DNA from: Streptomyces sp. CB02009
GTDB lineage: Bacteria > Actinomycetota > Actinomycetes > Streptomycetales > Streptomycetaceae
Direction: 5' to 3'
NCBI RefSeq assembly: GCF_001905825.1
Contig: NZ_LIVV01000004.1
Location: forward strand, 619,687-683,686
DNA length: 64,000 bases
The stretch's first letter is position 1. Every line of letters starts with the position of its first letter. The notes beneath the pieces are model-generated. The model was not told the origin of the DNA and searched no databases. It saw only the letters and a program-made list of their open reading frames with translations. A program made the translations under genes and the position numbers. Positions 8,189 through 14,914 of the stretch are shown in pieces.

Positions 8189-8260
8189 AGCGGGTGACAG
8201 GAATTGCACACTGCGCCTTCCCCCTGGAAGGGGGCTGTTCTGCTACTGAACTACACCCGC
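8189..8260 (-). tRNA. tRNA-Gly(UCC) with non-canonical D and T loops
   Basis: A 72-base cloverleaf reads from 8260 on the minus strand. The acceptor stem GCGGGTG/CACCCGC is perfect and the discriminator is T. The D-stem is GTTC/GAAC, and the anticodon loop CTTCCAG gives anticodon UCC with U before it. The elbow is abnormal. The D-loop reads AGTAGCA, so the usual GG pair is lost, and the T-loop reads TGCAATT in place of TTCGANT. The T-stem pairs only if one U is bulged. CCA is not encoded, as in most tRNAs of this window. Bases known to be needed by bacterial glycyl-tRNA synthetase (G1-C72, C2-G71, G3-C70, U73, C35, C36) are all present. The pattern resembles the staphylococcal tRNA-Gly isoacceptors used for peptidoglycan bridges rather than translation. 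A decayed tRNA gene is the alternative. Confidence 0.75.
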
Positions 8261-8309
8261 ACGCTGCGTGAGGTGGGGCTTTGCGGCCTCGCCCCTCGGC
8301 GTGTTCCAG

Positions 8310-8340
8310 ACTTTAGCGGATCATGGGGGGTGCAATGCAA
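8310..8340 (-). promoter_or_regulatory. Possible promoter of the tRNA-Gly pair
   Basis: On the minus strand TTGCAT (8340-8335) and TAAAGT (8315-8310) are 19 bases apart. They would start transcription about 40 bases before the tRNA at 8260. The spacing is slightly long, so this is tentative. Confidence 0.3.
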
Positions 8341-8350
8341 ATCGGCTCGC

Positions 8351-8367
8351 CCCGCCGCGTCGGCGGG
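8351..8367 (-). terminator. Hairpin downstream of the Lsr2-like gene
   Basis: CCCGCCG-CGT-CGGCGGG lies 16 bases past the stop of the Lsr2-like gene on the minus strand, with G/C-rich flanks that extend the pairing imperfectly. Confidence 0.5.
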
Positions 8368-8382
8368 CGGGGGCCGACCGGC

Positions 8383-8724
8383 TCAACTCGCGGCGCGGAA
8401 GGCCTCGTAGACCCGCTTCGGGATCCGGCCGCGGGCGGGCACCTCCATCCGGTTGGACTGCGCCCAGGCGCGGACCGCCGCCGGGTCGGGGGCGAGGGAG
8501 GTGTGGGTGTACGACTCCAGGGACGCGCTCCGGCCGGCCGCGGCCTTCGCCGGGAGCTTGCGCCCGGCGGCGAGGTACGGGGCGAGTGCCTTGCGGAGTT
8601 TCTTTGCATTGGCAGCATTCAGGTCGATCTCGTACATCTTCCCGTCGAGGCCGAACGCGACCGTTTCAGCTGCTTCTCCGCCGTCCATGTCGTCGGAGAT
8701 TGTGACCACCACACGCTGAGCCAC
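8383..8724 (-). CDS. lsrL: Lsr2-like nucleoid-associated protein
   Basis: The 113-residue protein has Lsr2 architecture. The N-terminal dimerisation domain has the typical VVTISDDMDGGEAAETVAFG and DGKMYEIDLN blocks. A linker follows, then a C-terminal DNA-binding domain with AVRAWAQSNRMEVPARGRIP, containing the RGR hook that inserts into the AT-rich minor groove. Lsr2 proteins coat AT-rich, often foreign, DNA and silence it. Streptomyces carries a main Lsr2 and a paralogue, and the position beside purS matches the paralogue (LsrL), so the symbol rests on synteny. The GTG at 8724 is preceded by AGGAAAGGACC; the open frame upstream is non-homologous. It is transcribed divergently from the purSQL operon. 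Confidence 0.9.
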   Translation of the reverse strand: MAQRVVVTISDDMDGGEAAETVAFGLDGKMYEIDLNAANAKKLRKALAPYLAAGRKLPAKAAAGRSASLESYTHTSLAPDPAAVRAWAQSNRMEVPARGRIPKRVYEAFRAAS

Positions 8725-9090
8725 GGATATCGGTCCTTTCCTGCGGCCGGCGCCGCAGAGGGGGCGCTTGTGGCGCCTCTGACGTGCGGCGATGCCGACC
8801 GTACGGCTGTGCCGCGACAATGCTGATTTCTTCTCGATTCCTTTGTACAGCGGTGGGTGTCGCATTGTGAAGCCCTGGCAATTGTTTCAGCGTGTCCCGG
8901 TGCAATGAGGTCCGCAATATTTCACTCGAATTTTGCGTGGGTGTGCTCGGGCGGGACCATGGGCTGTGATCCCTGGTGGAGCGGCGCTGTGGCCTGGCTT
9001 TTGTAGGATCCTTCAGATCTCTACCCGCGTAGAATTTGGAGACAGGTACGCTGAGGGAACCGCCCACGCAACACACCACCGGGAGTGCCA
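8725..9090. promoter_or_regulatory. Divergent promoter region lsrL / purS
   Basis: This 366-base gap serves the Lsr2-like gene (minus) and purS (plus). It includes a locally AT-richer patch at about 8880-8940, which an Lsr2-type protein could bind. Two -10-like hexamers face purS: TAGGAT (9004-9009) and TAGAAT (9030-9035). No matching -35 is convincing, and no PurR-box was recognised. Confidence 0.4.
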
Positions 9091-9336
9091 GTGGCACGCG
9101 TCGTAGTCGACGTCATGCTCAAGCCGGAGATCCTCGACCCTCAGGGGCAGGCGGTGCAGCGTGCACTGCCCCGCCTGGGATTCGCCGGAATCGCCGACGT
9201 CCGTCAGGGGAAGCGTTTCGAGCTGGAGGTGGAGGGACCGGTCGACGACGCCGCCCTCGCCCGCATCCATGAGATGGCCGAGACCTTCCTTGCCAACACC
9301 GTGATCGAAGACTTCATCGTGAAGGTGGAGTCGTGA
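9091..9336 (+). CDS. purS: Phosphoribosylformylglycinamidine synthase subunit PurS
   Basis: PurS is the small (81-residue) bridging subunit of the three-part FGAM synthase, joining PurQ (glutaminase) to PurL (synthase). The sequence shows the family core VVVDVMLKPEILDPQG near the N-terminus and the C-terminal ETFLANTVIEDF. The GTG at 9091 is chosen because GGGAG sits five bases upstream; the in-frame GTG six bases earlier overlaps that ribosome site. It overlaps purQ by four bases (GTGA). Confidence 0.97.
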   Translation: MARVVVDVMLKPEILDPQGQAVQRALPRLGFAGIADVRQGKRFELEVEGPVDDAALARIHEMAETFLANTVIEDFIVKVES

Positions 9337-10013
9337 CCGCACGCATCGGCGTCGTCACGTTCCCCGGAACGCTCGACGACCAGGACGCGCTGCGTGCCGC
9401 CCGCCTCGCGGGCGCCGAACCCGTATCGCTCTGGCACCGCGACAAGGGCCTCAAGCAGGTCGACGCCGTGGTCCTGGCCGGCGGTTTCTCCTACGGCGAC
9501 TACCTGCGGGCCGGAGCCATCTCCCGCTTCTCGCCGGTGATGGAGACGATCATCGAGCAGGCGAAGGCGGGCATGCCCGTCCTCGGTATCTGCAACGGCT
9601 TCCAGATCCTCACCGAGGCCCATCTGCTGCCGGGCGCGATGCTGCGCAACAACCACCTCCACTTCATCTGCCGCGACCAGAAGCTGCGGGTGGAGAACGC
9701 GGAGACCGCCTGGACCTCGGACTACACCGAGGGACAGGAGATCGAGGTCCCGCTCAAGAACATGGACGGCCGGTACGTCGCCGACGAGCGGGTGCTCGAC
9801 GAGCTGGAGGCCGAGGGGCGGGTCGCCTTCCGCTACCTGGACGTGAACCCCAACGGCTCGCTGCGCGACATCGCGGGCATCACCAACGCCGCGGGCAACG
9901 TGGTCGGCCTCATGCCGCACCCCGAGCACGCCGTCGAGCCGCTCATCGGCACCGGCAAGACGGACGGCCTCGGTTTCTTCACCTCGATCCTCAAGAAGCT
10001 GGTCAACGCCTGA
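9333..10013 (+). CDS. purQ: FGAM synthase, glutaminase subunit PurQ
   Basis: The 226-residue class I glutamine amidotransferase supplies ammonia to PurL. The nucleophile is Cys87 in VLGICNGFQ, and the catalytic His/Glu pair is in PHPEHAVEP near residue 197. The oxyanion-strand segment is GGFSYGDYLRAGA. The GTG start overlaps the purS stop and the stop overlaps the purL ATG by one base (TGATG), so the three subunits are translationally coupled. Confidence 0.97.
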   Translation: MTARIGVVTFPGTLDDQDALRAARLAGAEPVSLWHRDKGLKQVDAVVLAGGFSYGDYLRAGAISRFSPVMETIIEQAKAGMPVLGICNGFQILTEAHLLPGAMLRNNHLHFICRDQKLRVENAETAWTSDYTEGQEIEVPLKNMDGRYVADERVLDELEAEGRVAFRYLDVNPNGSLRDIAGITNAAGNVVGLMPHPEHAVEPLIGTGKTDGLGFFTSILKKLVNA

Positions 10014-12262
10014 TGAGCCTCGACACCGTCAAGCACGCGAGCGAGACGCCGGACAGCGAGCAGCCCTGGAAGGAGCTCGGCCTCAAGGAGGACGAGTACG
10101 CGCGCATCCGCGAGATCCTCGGCCGCCGTCCCACCGGCGCCGAGCTCGCCATGTACTCGGTCATGTGGTCCGAGCACTGCTCCTACAAGAGCAGCAAGGT
10201 CCACCTGAAGCAGTTCGGCGAGAAGGTCCCCGCCAACGACGCCATGCTCGTCGGCATCGGTGAGAACGCCGGCGTCGTCGACGTCGGCCAGGGGTACGCG
10301 GTCACCTTCAAGGTCGAGTCGCACAACCACCCCTCGTACATCGAGCCCTACCAGGGCGCTGCCACCGGCATCGGCGGCATCGTCCGCGACATCCTCGCCA
10401 TGGGCGCCCGCCCGGTCGCGGTCGTCGACCCGCTGCGCTTCGGCGCGGCCGACCACCCCGACACCAAGCGCGTGCTGCCCGGTGTCGTCGCCGGCATCGG
10501 CGGCTACGGCAACTGCCTCGGCCTGCCGAACATCGGCGGCGAGGTCGTCTTCGACTCCTGCTACCAGGGCAACCCGCTGGTCAACGCCGGCTGCATCGGC
10601 GTGATGAAGCACGAGGACATCCACCTCGCCAAGGCCTCGGGCCCCGGCAACAAGGTGATCCTGTACGGCGCCCGCACCGGCGGCGACGGCATCGGCGGCG
10701 TCTCGGTCCTCGCGTCCGAGACCTTCGACGACACGAAGCCGACCAAGCGTCCGGCGGTCCAGGTCGGCGACCCCTTCCAGGAGAAGCTCCTCATCGAGTG
10801 CACCCTGGAGATCTTCAAGGAGAAGCTGGTCGCGGGCATCCAGGACCTCGGCGGCGCCGGGCTCTCCTGCGCCACGTCCGAGCTGGCCTCGGCCGGCTCC
10901 GGCGGCATGCGCGTCGAGCTCGACCGCGTACACCTGCGCGACGCCACGCTCTCGCCCGAGGAGATCCTCATGAGCGAGTCGCAGGAGCGCATGTGCGCGA
11001 TCGTCGAGCCCGAGCACGTCGACCGCTTCCTGGAGATCTGCGAGAAGTGGGACGTCATCGCGGTCGTCATCGGTGAGGTGACCGAGGGCGAGCGGCTGGA
11101 GATCTTCTGGCACGGCGAGCAGATCGTCGACGTGCCGCCGCGCTCCGTCGCCCACGAGGGCCCGACCTACCACCGGCCGTTCGCCCGCCCGGACTGGCAG
11201 GACGCGCTCCAGGCCGACGACGCCGGCAAGCTGCCCCGGCCGCAGAACGGCGCCGAGCTGAAGGACCAGGTCCTGAAGCTGGTGTCGTCGCCGAACCAGG
11301 CGTCGAAGTCCTGGATCACGGACCAGTACGACCGGTTCGTGCAGGGCAACACGGTCCTGGCGCAGCCCGAGGACGCGGGCATGGTCCGCATCGACGAGGA
11401 GACCAACCTCGGCGTGGCCATGGCGACCGACGGCAACGGCCGGTACGCCAAGCTCGACCCGTACACGGGTGCGCAGCTCGCGCTGGCGGAGGCGTACCGC
11501 AACGTCGCCGCCTCCGGTGCGAAGCCGCTGGCCATCTCGGACTGCCTGAACTTCGGTTCGCCCGAGGACCCGGCCGTGATGTGGCAGTTCGCCGAGGCCA
11601 CCCGTGGTCTCGCGGACGGCTGCCTGCAGCTCGGCACCCCGGTGACCGGCGGCAACGTCTCGCTGTACAACCAGACGGGTGAGGTCGCGATCCACCCGAC
11701 GCCGGTCGTGGCCGTCCTCGGTGTGATCGACGACGTCAACCGCCGTACGCCGATCGCCTTCGCGGAAGAGGGCCAGCTCCTCTACCTGCTCGGTGACACG
11801 CGCGAGGAGTTCGGCGGCTCGGCCTGGTCCGAGGTCGTCCACCAGCACCTCGGCGGTCTGCCGCCGGCCGTGGACCTCGACCGGGAGAAGCTGCTCGGCG
11901 AGATCCTGATCTCGGCCTCGCGCGACGGCATGATCGACGCCGCACACGACCTGTCCGACGGCGGTCTCGTCCAGGCGGTCGTCGAGTCCTGCCTGCGCGG
12001 CGGGAACGGCGCGCGCCTGGTCGTCCCGGAGGGCCTGGACGCGTTCACGTTCCTCTTCAGCGAGTCGGCGGGCCGTGCGGTCGTGGCCGTCCCGCGCAGC
12101 GAGGAGCTCCGCTTCACCGACATGTGCGGTGCGCGGGGTCTGCCGGCGGCGCGGATCGGTGTCGTCGACGGGGACGCGGTCGACGTCCAGGGCGAGTTCG
12201 CGCTCTCCCTGACGGAGCTGCGCACGGCACACGAGGCGACGATTCCGGGCCTGCTGGCCTGA
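10013..12262 (+). CDS. purL: FGAM synthase, synthase subunit PurL
   Basis: The 749-residue protein has the length of the small PurL found with PurS and PurQ, and catalyses ATP-dependent conversion of FGAR to FGAM. Visible family blocks are SVMWSEHCSYKSSK near residue 50, ESHNHPSYIEPYQGAATG near residue 105, the GGAGLSCATSELAS loop and a C-terminal AHDLSDGGL motif. It ends the purSQL operon; a strong hairpin follows 17 bases after the stop. Confidence 0.98.
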   Translation: MSLDTVKHASETPDSEQPWKELGLKEDEYARIREILGRRPTGAELAMYSVMWSEHCSYKSSKVHLKQFGEKVPANDAMLVGIGENAGVVDVGQGYAVTFKVESHNHPSYIEPYQGAATGIGGIVRDILAMGARPVAVVDPLRFGAADHPDTKRVLPGVVAGIGGYGNCLGLPNIGGEVVFDSCYQGNPLVNAGCIGVMKHEDIHLAKASGPGNKVILYGARTGGDGIGGVSVLASETFDDTKPTKRPAVQVGDPFQEKLLIECTLEIFKEKLVAGIQDLGGAGLSCATSELASAGSGGMRVELDRVHLRDATLSPEEILMSESQERMCAIVEPEHVDRFLEICEKWDVIAVVIGEVTEGERLEIFWHGEQIVDVPPRSVAHEGPTYHRPFARPDWQDALQADDAGKLPRPQNGAELKDQVLKLVSSPNQASKSWITDQYDRFVQGNTVLAQPEDAGMVRIDEETNLGVAMATDGNGRYAKLDPYTGAQLALAEAYRNVAASGAKPLAISDCLNFGSPEDPAVMWQFAEATRGLADGCLQLGTPVTGGNVSLYNQTGEVAIHPTPVVAVLGVIDDVNRRTPIAFAEEGQLLYLLGDTREEFGGSAWSEVVHQHLGGLPPAVDLDREKLLGEILISASRDGMIDAAHDLSDGGLVQAVVESCLRGGNGARLVVPEGLDAFTFLFSESAGRAVVAVPRSEELRFTDMCGARGLPAARIGVVDGDAVDVQGEFALSLTELRTAHEATIPGLLA

Positions 12263-12279
12263 TTCGGAGCACCGGGGAG

Positions 12280-12313
12280 GCCCCCGTCCGGACCGAGAGG
12301 TCCGGGCGGGGGC
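12280..12313 (+). terminator. purSQL terminator
   Basis: A 15-bp inverted repeat (arms 12280-12294 and 12299-12313, one G-T pair, loop GAGA) starts 17 bases after purL. It is followed by CCGATTT. Confidence 0.8.
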
Positions 12314-12341
12314 CCGATTTCGAGGTGCCGCGCGAGCGGGT

Positions 12342-12430
12342 CAGCCCGGCCTGACCCGGCCACTCGGGCTGACCCCGGCTGCCCGGCCTGACCCCGGCTA
12401 CTCGGCCTGACCGGCTACTCGGCCTGACCC
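12342..12430. repeat. Degenerate tandem copies of a gene 3' end
   Basis: About four imperfect copies of a 17-20 base unit (core CGGCCTGACCCCGGCTACT) run leftward from the end of the following minus-strand gene. The unit includes that gene's last codons and stop, so the coding 3' end appears to have been duplicated in tandem beyond the stop. Confidence 0.6.
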
Positions 12431-12825
12431 CAGAAGGCGTCGGAGACGTCGATGTCCTCGACGCACTCGTCGATGTCGGAGATCTTGTCGCCGATGACGG
12501 TGAAGACGAGGGCGCCGTTCATCTCGATGCCCATCCCCTTGTCCTCGCGCGTGGCGTAGAACCGGTTCGCCGCCACGGCGTGGCCGCGGCCGTCGACGGA
12601 GACGGCGATCAGCTCGACGCGCATCTCGCCGCGGGTGAGTTCGAACATCTTCCGGTACATGTCGAGGACGTTGTCCCGGCCCTTGATGTGCCCGGATATC
12701 TGGCTCTCGCCGGGCGAGTGGTGCGTACAGTCCGCCGTCATCAGCTCGCCGACGGCCTCCATGTCTCCTCTGGTCCACGCGTCGAAGCCCCGGCGGATCA
12801 GGGCGGCGTGAGGGTGCTCAGCCAT
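12415..12825 (-). CDS. SnoaL-like / NTF2-fold protein
   Basis: This 136-residue protein has the pattern of the SnoaL-like/ketosteroid-isomerase-type (NTF2) fold. An N-terminal helix AALIRRGFDAWTRGD leads to LMTADCTHHSP, then an IKGRDNV turn and alternating strands up to VFTVIGDKISDIDE. Such proteins bind small hydrophobic molecules or act as isomerases/cyclases; the ligand here is unknown and there is no biosynthetic neighbour. It points away from the next gene, with which it shares a 78-base promoter region. Its 3' end is tandemly repeated downstream. Confidence 0.8.
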   Translation of the reverse strand: MAEHPHAALIRRGFDAWTRGDMEAVGELMTADCTHHSPGESQISGHIKGRDNVLDMYRKMFELTRGEMRVELIAVSVDGRGHAVAANRFYATREDKGMGIEMNGALVFTVIGDKISDIDECVEDIDVSDAFWGQAE

Positions 12826-12903
12826 CGCTCATCGACCCCTCTCGGTCGAACGGGTGCGCTGCCGGAAGCCCTCCCCTTCCAGTCTCCGACTACCCTCGCC
12901 CCC

Positions 12904-13695
12904 ATGCCACCGGCCAAGAAGCGCACCCGTCGCTACGACTCCGCCAAGACCAGGGCGGCCGTGCTCGCCCAGTTCGCCCACGTACGGGAGGCGGTCGCGG
13001 CGCTCACCCCCGAGCAGCTCGACGGGCCGACCCGGCTGGGGGAGTGGACGGTACGGGACCTGGCGGCGCACCTCGTGTGGACGGTCGACGACGTCACGCA
13101 GCTCCTGGCAGCGCCGGAGCGCCCGGGACAGGAACGGCTCGCGCTGCTCGACTGGCCGTTCATGACGGCCGGAGCGGCCGAGCGGATCGACGCGCACACC
13201 CGGGCCGTGGACGCCTCCGACCTGCCGGGGCTCTCCGCGCGCGTGGCGGCGGATTACGAGCGGGCGCTGCAGGGCGCCTCCGACGAGCGGCTCGTGGCGC
13301 TGAGCTTCGGCGCGATGACCCTCGCCGACTTCCTGGTCACCCGGACCGTCGAGCTCGTCGTCCACACCGACGACCTCAACGCGGCGACGGGCGCCGGCGT
13401 CCCCTATGACCGGCAGGCGCTCGCCGCCTGCACCCGGCTGCTCGCCGACGCCCTCGCGGCGAAGGCACCGGGCGGGGCGGTCGAGGTGCGGATCCCGCCG
13501 TACGCGGTGGTGCAGTGCGTGGAGGGCCCCCGGCACACCCGGGGCACCCCGCCCAACGTGGTCGAGACCGACCCGCTGACCTGGATCCGGCTCGCGACCG
13601 GGCGGGCGGAGTGGGCGACGGAGCTGGACGGGGCCCGGGTCGGCGCGAGCGGCGAGCGGGCCGATCTGAAGGACTTCCTGCCCCTGATGGGCTGA
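12904..13695 (+). CDS. Maleylpyruvate isomerase/DinB-like, sterol-carrier-family protein
   Basis: The 263-residue protein starts with the mycothiol-dependent maleylpyruvate-isomerase N-terminal (DinB-like) helical bundle. Typical are LGEWTVRDLAAHLVWTVDD and a later VELVVHTDDLN with potential metal-binding His residues. A short C-terminal domain of the SCP2/sterol-carrier kind follows, with the ending DPLTWIRLATGRAEW. Family members are mycothiol-linked enzymes or metal-binding proteins of unknown substrate. The ATG is the first after the promoter region. It is divergent from the SnoaL-like gene. Confidence 0.8.
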   Translation: MPPAKKRTRRYDSAKTRAAVLAQFAHVREAVAALTPEQLDGPTRLGEWTVRDLAAHLVWTVDDVTQLLAAPERPGQERLALLDWPFMTAGAAERIDAHTRAVDASDLPGLSARVAADYERALQGASDERLVALSFGAMTLADFLVTRTVELVVHTDDLNAATGAGVPYDRQALAACTRLLADALAAKAPGGAVEVRIPPYAVVQCVEGPRHTRGTPPNVVETDPLTWIRLATGRAEWATELDGARVGASGERADLKDFLPLMG

Positions 13696-13802
13696 GGTTC
13701 CCGCACGGTCGGCGCCCCGGGCGCGGGCGACGTCAGGGGCCGGGTGGCACCGTTCCCGGAGGCGAAGCGGAACCGACTTCCGCCGCTTTCCGTCCCACCC
13801 CC

Positions 13803-14696
13803 ATGCAGACGCAGACGACGCGCACCCTCGCATCCGCCGCATCCGCCGCCGCCCTGGCCCTCTTCCTCGCCGCCTGCGGTACCGAAGGGGGAAGTTCCGG
13901 ATCCGGTCCCGGCTCCGGATCCGACTCCCTCGCCCCCGACCTGGTCGTCGCCGGTACCCACTGGACGATCGGGGCCGTCACGGTCGACGGCCGCAGGTCC
14001 GCCGCCCCGGACGGCGCCCGCGTCGAGTTCGGCGCGGACGGCCGCGCCCGCGGGAACAGCGGCTGCAACACCTTCGGCGCGACCGTCGCCGTGAAGGGGG
14101 ACACGCTGACCGTGGCCCCGCAGGAGATCACCGAGATGGGCTGCCCCGGGGACCGGCAGCGCTTCGAGGCCGACCTGGTCAAGGCCTTCACCGGCCCGCT
14201 CAAGGGCAGGCAGAAGGGCGAGGCCCTCACCCTGACCTCCCCGGACGGCCGCAACGGCCTGGAGCTGGCCGCCGAGCCCGACGTCCCGCTGCGCGGCACC
14301 ACCTGGAAGATCGACGGGCTGGTCTCCGGGGGCACCGCGTCCTCGCTGACCCCGGGCACCGGGGGCAAGGCCCGGCTCGTCATCGGCGCCGACGGCAAGG
14401 TCTCCGGCAACCTGGGCTGCAACAACTTCGGCGCCACCGCCCGGGTCGAGGGGAAGAAGCTCATGGTCGAGGGACCCGCGGCGACGACCCGGATGATGTG
14501 CACGGGCACGCAGATGCAGCTGGAGACGCAGCTGTACGAGATCCTCGACGGCCCGCTGACCTATCGCCTGGACCACCGGACGCTGACGCTCACCGACGCC
14601 CGGGGCGAGGGCCTGACGGCGACGGCCGCCCCCGCTGGCGGAACCTCCGAGAGGACGGGCGGAACGGACGGCCAGGACCAGCCGGCATCCGGGTGA
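13803..14696 (+). CDS. META domain lipoprotein (two META repeats)
   Basis: A signal peptide with lipobox LAAC (Cys about residue 25) marks this 297-residue product as a lipoprotein exported and anchored to the outer face of the membrane. The mature part holds two META/HslJ-type domains. The first has ARGNSGCNTFGATVAV with EITEMGCPG; the second has SGNLGCNNFGATARV with TTRMMCTG. In HslJ-like proteins these Gly-Cys-Asn motifs are structural. The role in Streptomyces is unknown; heat-shock or antibiotic-stress functions are known for HslJ in enteric bacteria. A Ser/Gly-rich linker follows the lipobox. Two alternative hairpins lie after the stop. Confidence 0.85.
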   Translation: MQTQTTRTLASAASAAALALFLAACGTEGGSSGSGPGSGSDSLAPDLVVAGTHWTIGAVTVDGRRSAAPDGARVEFGADGRARGNSGCNTFGATVAVKGDTLTVAPQEITEMGCPGDRQRFEADLVKAFTGPLKGRQKGEALTLTSPDGRNGLELAAEPDVPLRGTTWKIDGLVSGGTASSLTPGTGGKARLVIGADGKVSGNLGCNNFGATARVEGKKLMVEGPAATTRMMCTGTQMQLETQLYEILDGPLTYRLDHRTLTLTDARGEGLTATAAPAGGTSERTGGTDGQDQPASG

Positions 14697-14709
14697 ACGA
14701 GGCTCTCCG

Positions 14710-14775
14710 GGGTGCCCTCCGTCACATCGCCGCCGCCCTCCGAGGCTGGTACGAGCGTCCGCTCGGAGGGCACCC
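14710..14775 (+). terminator. Competing hairpins after META gene
   Basis: GCCCTCCGAG (14735-14744) can pair with CTCGGAGGGC (14762-14771). Alternatively GGGTGCCCTCC (14710-14720) can pair with GGAGGGCACCC (14766-14775). The two structures exclude each other because they share the 3' arm. Confidence 0.5.
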
Positions 14776-14901
14776 GGGGCGGGAATCCCTTACCGTGCCT
14801 GCCTCGTAGGCCTCTCCAGGCCAGAGATGATCATTTCGTGCGATCGCACGAGTGGGGCGGGCCCCGCATTTCCTCAATTCGGACCAGTGGTCGAGCCCGT
14901 C

Positions 14902-14907
14902 TACACT
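14902..14907 (+). promoter_or_regulatory. -10-like element right before purF
   Basis: TACACT ends eight bases before the purF GTG, so a transcript starting about seven bases downstream would begin at or next to the start codon (leaderless). No clear ribosome site is present, which fits. No strong -35 was seen. Confidence 0.35.
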
Positions 14908-14914
14908 CGGAAAC

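Noticed and set aside
8189..8260. The odd tRNA-Gly as a simple pseudogene
   Set aside because: Acceptor, D and anticodon stems and all expected charging determinants are intact and changes are confined to the elbow. A pseudogene cannot be fully excluded without comparative data.
9833..12232. A 799-codon frame opposite purL
   Set aside because: Antisense shadow of an unmistakable purL.
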